This document shows positions 34,350 through 38,842 of a stretch of DNA of 38,842 nucleotides, one piece after another; the first letter of the stretch is position 1; each line of letters begins with the position of its first letter. The position numbers were made by a program, and so were the translations under genes. A model generated the notes under the pieces. The model was not told the DNA's origin. It searched no databases and saw nothing but the letters and a program-made list of their open reading frames with translations. The stretch lies in contig VXME01000077.1 in assembly GCA_009861545.1 (NCBI GenBank), forward strand, positions 63,245-102,086, given 5' to 3'. Origin of the DNA: Acidobacteriota bacterium. GTDB lineage: Bacteria > Acidobacteriota > Vicinamibacteria > Vicinamibacterales > UBA8438.

Positions 34350-34550
34350 TCATTCCTTCCGTTGCCGCAACACCCACCAGCTCGAGAACCCGGCCAGGAT
34401 GAGCAGGCCCGCATACCAGGTGGTGCTGACGATCGCGATCGTCAGGTAGATCATCCAACCGAACGCATAGGCAGGCCAGCTATCCGGGAACCACACGATG
34501 GCGGTTGAGCCTGTGGCAACCGCCCCCGCGACGACGGCAAACGTCTTCAC
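34350..34550 (-). CDS. Small two-TM membrane protein
   Basis: A 66-residue protein with a GTG start at 34550. Its hydrophobic segments (TFAVVAGAVATGSTAIVWF, AFGWMIYLTIAIVSTTW, LLILAGFSSWWVL) could form two or three helices; the short polar C-terminus is RQRKE. It stops one base before the S9 peptidase start, so it is the first gene of the peptidase-deacetylase-cupin operon. No family was recognised. Confidence 0.65.
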   Translation of the reverse strand: MKTFAVVAGAVATGSTAIVWFPDSWPAYAFGWMIYLTIAIVSTTWYAGLLILAGFSSWWVLRQRKE

Positions 34551-34611
34551 CGGTCCCCCACCGGATCGGAGACCACGGCGGGTCTCCGTCCGGCTCCCTG
34601 GGTGGTGTCCT

Positions 34612-35688
34612 CTATATCGGGTGCTGGATCTGCAGCACCTCGTAGATCCGCACCACCGCGCGCGGGTCCGCGCTTCGCGCGCGCGCGCCGTAGGCGTCCT
34701 GGTGCGCGCTGAGGTCGATGCGTGCGGCGGCCTCGTGTGCCGGCACCCCTTCCGCGCGCAGCTTCGACGCCTGCGCCCAGAGGTCGCGCAGATAAGCCTG
34801 CAGGTCGTCGATCTGGCTGCGGTCGCGGAGCGGTGCGCCGTGGCCCGGCACGATGATGTCGAAGTCGAGCGCCTTCAGCCCGTCGAGGCTCGCCGGCCAC
34901 TCGTTTACGAACCCGTCTCCCATGTACGGCAGGCCGTTGGCGCCGGGGCTGCCGACGAAGAAGTCGCCGGTGAAGACGATGCGCTCTTCCGGCAGGAAGA
35001 CGATGGTGTCGCCGCCGGTGTGACCGCGGCCGACGAAGTGGAGCTGCACCTCGCGCCCGCCCTTCACCAGGGTCATCGTGTCGTTGTAGGTGACGTTCGG
35101 GGCCTTGACGACCGTCTCCTGGATCGCGTTGTAGTGCGCCTTGCGGATGCGCAGGTCCGTCTCCAGTCTGGTGCGCTCGGCCGCGTCGGTCGCTACGGCG
35201 AGTTGCGCCTCGATCTGTTCGATCTGGCCCGGGATGGCGGCCGAGAACGATCGGTTGGTGCGCTGGTTCAGCGGGTCTGCCAGGTGCTGCGAGCGCGTGT
35301 AGTCGTGTCCGACGATCTCCACGTCGTCGCCGAAGAGCTGGTTCCCGTGCGAGTGGTCGAAGTGGAAGTGCGTGTTGAACACGTACCGGATCGGCTTGTC
35401 GGTCACCTCCGACTTGATCTCCGCGATCAGCTTGCGGGCCGCCGCCGGCGTGACGGTGGTGTCGACGAGCATCGCGTGGTCGTCGTTGACGATTACCAGC
35501 GAGTTGCTCATCGTCGTCATCGCGCCGGTGCCGGTCGCGAAGAAGACGCCGTCGCCGATCTCCTCGAACCGCCAGGCCGCCGCGCCGTCGGTCGGATCCG
35601 TCTCCTGGGCCGCCACCAGCAGACCGGTCGTGAGCAATGTCGCCGCGAGAACCGCGGCCCGCGCCGTGCTGCGTCGTGTCTTGAACAT
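34612..35688 (-). CDS. Secreted metallo-beta-lactamase-fold hydrolase
   Basis: A 358-residue protein whose start (MFKTRRST) follows GAGGAAC. The signal peptide ends LLVAAQ. The zinc motif NTHFHFDHSHGN (HxHxDH), later GRGHTGGD and VPGHGAPL are all in place, so it should bind two metals. A long helical stretch (PGQIEQIEAQLAVATDAAER) between the motifs is like the insert of alkylsulfatase- or quorum-type homologues. Function is hydrolytic, but the substrate is unknown. It precedes the small membrane protein by 61 bp. Confidence 0.9.
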   Translation of the reverse strand: MFKTRRSTARAAVLAATLLTTGLLVAAQETDPTDGAAAWRFEEIGDGVFFATGTGAMTTMSNSLVIVNDDHAMLVDTTVTPAAARKLIAEIKSEVTDKPIRYVFNTHFHFDHSHGNQLFGDDVEIVGHDYTRSQHLADPLNQRTNRSFSAAIPGQIEQIEAQLAVATDAAERTRLETDLRIRKAHYNAIQETVVKAPNVTYNDTMTLVKGGREVQLHFVGRGHTGGDTIVFLPEERIVFTGDFFVGSPGANGLPYMGDGFVNEWPASLDGLKALDFDIIVPGHGAPLRDRSQIDDLQAYLRDLWAQASKLRAEGVPAHEAAARIDLSAHQDAYGARARSADPRAVVRIYEVLQIQHPI

Positions 35689-35775
35689 GTCGTGCGTTCC
35701 TCTTCTTTCGTTTCCTTCAATCCTTCGGTTTCGCTGTCGCATGCGTTCACCGTGCCGTCGGTGGCGCAAGGGTTC

Positions 35776-36450
35776 TCAGTCGGCGGTCGCCCTGCCCGCG
35801 ATCTCCGGGTGATGGTGCTCGACGTACAGGAAGCCGTGGTACACGCCGGTGCGGTGCGCGCGCCGCGCCTGATCCCGCACGTGAATCGTGAGTGTCCGCG
35901 GGGCCTTCGCCTCGTAGCAGTTGCCCCGGCGCGCGGTGGCGAGATGCTGAAAGAGCATTCGCTGCTCGGGAGCTCTGCGAAACCTCTCCCGTTCCGCTGA
36001 ACCGACGTCCGTGTAGGCGCCGCCGAACCACTGGTCGATCGGGCTCGGACGGTGGTCCACACGGCGCAGGTAGCGTCGGTCGACCGAAGCCATCTCGCGC
36101 TCCAGGGCTGCCGCGACGCGGGCGGTCTGCACGCAGGTGCCGAGCGTGCACTCGGCGTGATCATCGCGTGTCTGGACGCGGTGGGCGATCGGCATCAGCA
36201 ACTGCGTCTGCAACTCGCGGAGGGCGGCGGTCGGCTCGCCGAAGTACGCCAGTCCGTAGGCGGCCTGGACCACGTAGCAGTCGTTCGGATGCAGCGTCGC
36301 CACCTCGACCGAGGGCTCGTCGACCGGCAGGACCCAGTAGTACGTGTCGGGAGCGGCGCGTGGTGCCTGCTGCGCCGCCGGGGCCGGACCTGCCAGGCAT
36401 CCGACGGCCACGGCCCCCGCCGCGAACACCGCGCGCCCCAAGCGGTCCAT
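35776..36450 (-). CDS. Secreted protein of unknown function
   Basis: A 224-residue protein with a signal peptide (VFAAGAVAVGCLAGPAPAAQ). No family was recognised. Four Cys in the mature part (NDCYVVQ, AECTLGTC, GNCYEAK) could form disulfides. The rest is rich in Arg, with HHHPE near the end. The ATG at 36450 has no strong ribosome-binding site; a TTG precedes it. A TAGAAT at about 36457-36462 (minus strand) lies directly after repeat C. Confidence 0.6.
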   Translation of the reverse strand: MDRLGRAVFAAGAVAVGCLAGPAPAAQQAPRAAPDTYYWVLPVDEPSVEVATLHPNDCYVVQAAYGLAYFGEPTAALRELQTQLLMPIAHRVQTRDDHAECTLGTCVQTARVAAALEREMASVDRRYLRRVDHRPSPIDQWFGGAYTDVGSAERERFRRAPEQRMLFQHLATARRGNCYEAKAPRTLTIHVRDQARRAHRTGVYHGFLYVEHHHPEIAGRATAD

Positions 36451-36463
36451 CAACGCATTCTAG

Positions 36464-36609
36464 CCCGACAATCGTCGCCACCGGCTCCTCTTGCCGCCCA
36501 ACCGGGCCTGTCCAGGCGTCTGCACCGCTTCTGCGGCCCAGAAGCCTGGCCCGACAATCGTCGCCACCGGCTCCTCTTGCCGCCCAACCGGGCCTGCCCA
36601 GGCGTCTGC
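36464..36609 (-). repeat. Dispersed structured repeat, copy C: tandem pair, period 86 bp
   Basis: Bases 36464-36523 and 36550-36609 match at 59 of 60 positions. Between them lies a hairpin at 36512-36549 with stems CCAGGC/GCCTGG, TCTG/CAGA and CCGC/GCGG and loop TTCT. A second hairpin at 36602-36620 sits at the equivalent place of the second unit. Read on the minus strand the order is hairpin then core ending CGACGATTGTCGGG, as in copies A and B. It ends 14 bases before the secreted unknown gene at 36450, in the same orientation. Confidence 0.85.
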
Positions 36610-36694
36610 GGCGCGGACGCGAGGCGCCGAAGTTACAGAGAATTCACGTGAAGATGCTTGGGGCCATGTAACTTTGGGTTAAGATGGTTAGTTG

Positions 36695-36717
36695 GGCAGG
36701 GACCGATCAGCCCTGCC
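36695..36717 (+). promoter_or_regulatory. Stem-loop upstream of a small ORF
   Basis: A perfect 7-bp stem GGCAGGG/CCCTGCC with a 9-base loop. It ends 11 bases before a perfect ribosome-binding site (AGGAGG, 36729-36734). No U-run follows, so it is not a classical terminator. A leader structure is possible. Confidence 0.4.
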
Positions 36718-36739
36718 TGTACGGCAAGAGGAGGAAACG

Positions 36740-36931
36740 ATGCCGACACGACGACAGACGAACGGGGCGACTCTCGCCCGTAATGCCCACCCGCGGCTGC
36801 GGCTCTCCGCCGCGCCGCTTCGCCAGCACTCCCACGCGTCTCTTCGACGCGCGACCGACGCCGGACGGTCACTGGACCTGCGGACCGTCTACCGGCAGTT
36901 CGTGCGACGTCTCTGGTTCGCGGCCTCGTAG
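36740..36931 (+). CDS. Possible 63-residue basic small protein
   Basis: An ORF of 63 codons starting five bases after AGGAGG (36729-36734), the best such site in this part of the window. The product is Arg-rich without Lys (MPTRRQTNGATLARN, LRTVYRQFVRRLWFAAS). I recognise no family. Longer ORFs in other frames cross this stretch without start signals. It could be a small regulatory protein or a leader peptide for what follows; the strong initiation signal is its main support. Confidence 0.4.
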   Translation: MPTRRQTNGATLARNAHPRLRLSAAPLRQHSHASLRRATDAGRSLDLRTVYRQFVRRLWFAAS

Positions 36932-36960
36932 CCGGCCACCCAAGCCGCAGCGCATGCGCT

Positions 36961-37020
36961 CCGCCGGAACCGGGCGACATCCGTCCTCGGATGTCATCCG
37001 CCCGGCGGTAGGGACCGCCG
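36961..37020 (+). repeat. Cluster of overlapping hairpins
   Basis: GACATCCG/CGGATGTC with loop TCCT is enclosed by CCGGGC/GCCCGG (36970-37005, small bulge). CCGCCGG (36961-36967) can pair alternatively with CCGGCGG (37002-37008). GGCGGT-AGGG-ACCGCC (37005-37020) is a further hairpin. These mutually exclusive pairings in a gene-less stretch suggest a structured RNA or DNA element. Confidence 0.5.
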
Positions 37021-37042
37021 CCCGTCGAATTTTTCAAATTCG
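37014..37042 (+). repeat. Left inverted repeat of the low-GC island
   Basis: ACCGCCGCCCGTCGAA (37014-37029) matches the reverse complement of 38761-38776 at 15 of 16 positions. A small palindrome CGAATTT-TTC-AAATTCG (37026-37042) adjoins it, as one does on the right side. Base composition falls visibly just inside. Confidence 0.55.
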
Positions 37043-37138
37043 CCTCGCCCGCGGCCGCGTGTTACCATGCAGGAAGTCGCATTGGGGAGCGTTCGCCCGG
37101 GTCAGCGTTTTCGTGGTACCCTAACGGAGGTGATGCCT

Positions 37139-37405
37139 ATGGAAACAACAACACGCACGGAAGCTCCTAAGTCGGCGTCGGCTAACCGATGGACTTTCAG
37201 CCTGGACTTGTCACGAAGACTCGATGTCACTTGTGAAACTGCCAGGGCGCTGCCCAATGCGACTAGCGACGGCCCCAAACCCAAGACAAAGGCCACCCGC
37301 CGAAATTCATCTCTCATCAGCGGTGAAGTACTCAATGACTTGTTTTGCCTTGAACGCGTTGGGCTTTGGAGGAGGTGGGCGATGGCGAAGATAAGTGGTG
37401 ATTAA
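37139..37405 (+). CDS. Hypothetical protein of the low-GC island
   Basis: An 88-residue ORF started at METTTRTEAPKS, seven bases after GGAGG in a perfect GGAGGTGAT (37127-37135). The ATG at 37133 is closer than ideal. The product is basic and soluble (LDLSRRLDVTCETARALPN, GPKPKTKATRRNS). No family was recognised. Codons use more A/T than the host genes. Near its end, GGAGGAGGTG precedes an in-frame ATG at 37382 that would encode only MAKISGD; this may instead serve the next ORF. Confidence 0.45.
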   Translation: METTTRTEAPKSASANRWTFSLDLSRRLDVTCETARALPNATSDGPKPKTKATRRNSSLISGEVLNDLFCLERVGLWRRWAMAKISGD

Positions 37406-37406
37406 T

Positions 37407-37577
37407 ATGAAGTTCAGGTCACTGGTAGTGGCGAAAAATGTTTCTCTGAGCCTCATACGTACATATCAGTATGAGACTAGACTGACCCATCGGGCTGCGA
37501 AGGAATTGGCCTTACACGTTCTTTGCCTGACGGGCAGCGAGCTTGCTCGAATGGTTGGAATCAAGATGAAGTTTTGA
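37407..37577 (+). CDS. Possible 56-residue ORF of the low-GC island
   Basis: Starts MKFRSLVVAKNVSLS two bases after the preceding stop, with GGTGAT (37397-37402) four bases upstream. Residues such as RAAKELALHVLCLTGSELAR could form helices. No family was recognised. Short length and weak initiation make it uncertain. Confidence 0.3.
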   Translation: MKFRSLVVAKNVSLSLIRTYQYETRLTHRAAKELALHVLCLTGSELARMVGIKMKF

Positions 37578-37603
37578 CGCCCTCCCCTCCCCCGTGGTAG
37601 GCT
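37574..37603 (+). promoter_or_regulatory. Predicted promoter of the membrane/GIY-YIG pair
   Basis: TTGACG (37574-37579) and, 18 bases later, TAGGCT (37598-37603) preceded by TGG, which forms an extended -10. Transcription would start near 37610, about 30 bases before the ATG at 37642. Confidence 0.45.
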
Positions 37604-37641
37604 TTCGTTCGCCAAGCATCGAGAAGGGAGAAGGGGGAGGA

Positions 37642-38262
37642 ATGAGTAGAACAAGAATTGCTGAGACGGTTGTCGCGATGTTGGTTACACAAGCTATTAT
37701 GGCGACGGTTAATCAAGTTACGCCTGTGCTTACGTTTGAAGTGTTCACTGGGGTAACTGTGGTGGTTGCTGTGCTGGTACTTGTGGCGACTATTATTCGT
37801 GAAGCGATTGCCAGTCGTGAGCGAACCTACGTGCACGGTGCCTTACCTTTTCGGGAATTACCCGCGGTCGATACCCCGCGAGCGTACGTGAAAGTCAATC
37901 TTTGGCTTTTTATGCCAACCCTAGATGGACTAACCGATATTGAAGTCGAGGACACAGTGAAAGGCCAGGTGGGAAAGTGGGGTATGGCTGGGGGTGTAGT
38001 ATGGAACATCACCAGACGGGAGCCAGGTATCGAGCTTACCATACATAGGATAAAATCAAGGGAAGAAGAAGGAGGGGAAGACCCGAAGCATAGAAGTCTA
38101 TTCTGTTATTTCGCTGCGGAGAATGCCGGCGAGGCGTTACTGTGTCGGAAGGGGGACGAGGTGGTTTTTGTTGGGCGGGTGAAGGCGGCAAAGGCAAGCT
38201 GGACGAGCCTCGGCAAGTGTGAGTTGGTGCTACACTCGCCGGCGGCGCCGGCTGAAGGTTAG
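37642..38262 (+). CDS. Two-TM protein with a possible OB-fold soluble domain
   Basis: A 206-residue protein started after GGGGGAGGA (37633-37641). Two hydrophobic segments (TVVAMLVTQAIMATV and FTGVTVVVAVLVLVATII) are followed by a soluble domain from about residue 60. The end, GDEVVFVGRVKAAKASWTSL then GKCELVLHS, has the strand pattern of tRNA_anti-like OB folds; that is a resemblance, not a firm call. A charged loop (KSREEEGGEDPKHRS) lies between. Lower-GC codon use than the host. It is 12 bp upstream of the GIY-YIG gene, so the two form an operon. Confidence 0.7.
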   Translation: MSRTRIAETVVAMLVTQAIMATVNQVTPVLTFEVFTGVTVVVAVLVLVATIIREAIASRERTYVHGALPFRELPAVDTPRAYVKVNLWLFMPTLDGLTDIEVEDTVKGQVGKWGMAGGVVWNITRREPGIELTIHRIKSREEEGGEDPKHRSLFCYFAAENAGEALLCRKGDEVVFVGRVKAAKASWTSLGKCELVLHSPAAPAEG

Positions 38263-38274
38263 GGAGCAAGCGAA

Positions 38275-38580
38275 ATGGCTAATGGTACCGTTGCGTGGGG
38301 TGGTTACGTTTTTCATGTTTGTGATTATGACACTGACTGGAAAGACGCTCCGGGTGTCTACATTTTTACCGGAGTGAATCAAAAGAACAATTGGATTCCT
38401 GTATACATTGGTGAAACAGGGTCGTTCAGTGACCGCATGGCGGGACATGAGAGATGGGAGCAGGCTCGACGCCTTGGGGCCACTCACGTCCATGCTCGGG
38501 TCGTGCAAGGGGATAGGCAGGTAAGGGTAGGGATTCAGGACGAATTGGTTCAGGCATATAGCCCTCCTCTGAATAGATAG
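38275..38580 (+). CDS. GIY-YIG nuclease family protein
   Basis: A 101-residue single-domain protein with GGGAG (38262-38266) eight bases before the ATG. GIY-YIG motifs: GVYIFTG (GIY), PVYIGETG (YIG), a catalytic-type Arg/His region SDRMAGHERWEQAR, and Glu in IQDELVQAYSPPLNR with the terminal NR typical of the family. The length is that of stand-alone GIY-YIG domains. These cut DNA in homing, repair, restriction and anti-phage settings. It is co-transcribed with the two-TM protein. Confidence 0.85.
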   Translation: MANGTVAWGGYVFHVCDYDTDWKDAPGVYIFTGVNQKNNWIPVYIGETGSFSDRMAGHERWEQARRLGATHVHARVVQGDRQVRVGIQDELVQAYSPPLNR

Positions 38581-38842
38581 AGGACGAACCGCCCGAAAAC
38601 CACACACCTACTCACCGACCTGGAAAGGTTGGGTCGTGCTACACTTGGAGTTGAGTGGAAGGTGGCGGGTAGACTTCTTTCCTACCTGAGTTTGCCCTTG
38701 TTGTTCGGGGTTCCACCGTTCACCCTCTTCCGCGCGCACGCATGAGCCGGAAATTCGAATTTCGGCGGGCGGCGGTTTCCGGTACGGCCCAGTAGTGTCC
38801 CAGGAATTACTCCAATAGATTCAATAGGTTACCGGGACCTCC
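38581..38842. other. Gene-less right edge
   Basis: No ORF with a start signal is seen. GGAAAGGTTGGGTCG near 38622 does not pair with an upstream partner. The right inverted repeat (38750-38776) is listed separately. Beyond it, AGTAGTGTCCCAGGAATTAC (38791-38810) and an AATAG-containing AT-rich tail run to the window end; this might be the edge of another mobile element, but no transposase is visible. Confidence 0.5.
38750..38776 (-). repeat. Right inverted repeat of the low-GC island
   Basis: The palindrome GAAATTCGAATTTC (38750-38763) is followed by the inverted partner of the left repeat (38761-38776, 15 of 16 matches to 37014-37029). The two ends are 1763 bp apart and face each other. Confidence 0.55.

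Noticed and set aside
36633-37037. 134-codon minus-strand ORF over the same stretch
   Set aside because: No initiation signal and no recognisable domain; typical antisense open frame of high-GC DNA.
36650-37060. Possible diversity-generating retroelement or retron RNA
   Set aside because: No reverse transcriptase and no adenine-variable template/target repeat pair is visible in the window.
36684-37124. 146-codon plus-strand ORF crossing the hairpin region
   Set aside because: It starts without a ribosome-binding site, overlaps the better-initiated 63-codon ORF and runs through the hairpins; composition suggests a chance high-GC frame.
37014-38842. Integron cassette array (small low-GC ORFs, palindromes)
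   Set aside because: No integrase, and GTTGGGT at 38628-38634 lacks a matching complementary RYYYAAC core; attC structure could not be built.
38791-38842. Terminal repeat of an insertion sequence at the right edge
   Set aside because: The sequence looks like an IS end to me, but there is no transposase or matching partner repeat inside the window, so it cannot be supported.

Overview
The window is high-GC DNA from a bacterium rich in secreted enzymes. Two neighbouring pairs of DUF1592/DUF1552 proteins, secreted ankyrin-repeat proteins, a PQQ dehydrogenase, a secreted S9 peptidase and many signal peptides suggest Acidobacteriota (Vicinamibacteria-like). Planctomycetes and Verrucomicrobia use the same families, so the assignment is an inference. 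No rRNA, tRNA, CRISPR array, transposase or integrase was seen.

Layout. (1) 1-15.4 kb, plus strand: a secreted haem-motif protein with a predicted beta-propeller, then ankyrin - DUF1592 - DUF1552 - DUF1592 - DUF1552 - ankyrin, a small membrane/coiled-coil gene on the minus strand, and a PQQ-dependent dehydrogenase. This looks like a periplasmic oxidative module. (2) 15.6-18.5 kb: a Sel1-thioredoxin lipoprotein, then an ABC/OLD-type ATPase followed 3 bp later by a small TOPRIM-like DUF4276 protein, a candidate split OLD-like defence pair. (3) 18.5-25.1 kb: dienelactone hydrolase, SGNH hydrolase, a repeat-built secreted protein and an MFS transporter on the minus strand, divergent from a secreted carboxylesterase. 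(4) 25.1-31 kb: an ATPase island with two overlapping STAND-type ATPases (the second with TPR-like repeats) behind a recognisable promoter, a 123-bp duplicated cupin-gene tail, about 365 bp of gene-less debris, and an AAA/DUF4143 ATPase. (5) 31-36.5 kb, minus strand: an overlapping operon (small membrane protein, S9 peptidase, polysaccharide deacetylase, cupin), preceded by a secreted metallo-beta-lactamase-fold hydrolase and a secreted unknown protein. (6) 36.5-38.8 kb: tandem structured repeats, a hairpin-rich stretch, then a lower-GC island of about 1.76 kb bounded by near-identical inverted repeats, carrying small unknown ORFs, a two-TM protein and a GIY-YIG nuclease.

The least expected signals are: (a) a dispersed structured element (hairpin plus a conserved core ending CGACGATTGTCGGG) that lies just upstream of, and in the same orientation as, at least three genes for secreted proteins; (b) the ATPase/DUF4276 pair; (c) the overlapping STAND pair, whose 3' end runs into a duplicated cupin tail; (d) the inverted-repeat-bounded low-GC cassette with a membrane protein/GIY-YIG pair. 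All family assignments come from reading motifs by eye. No database search was run.
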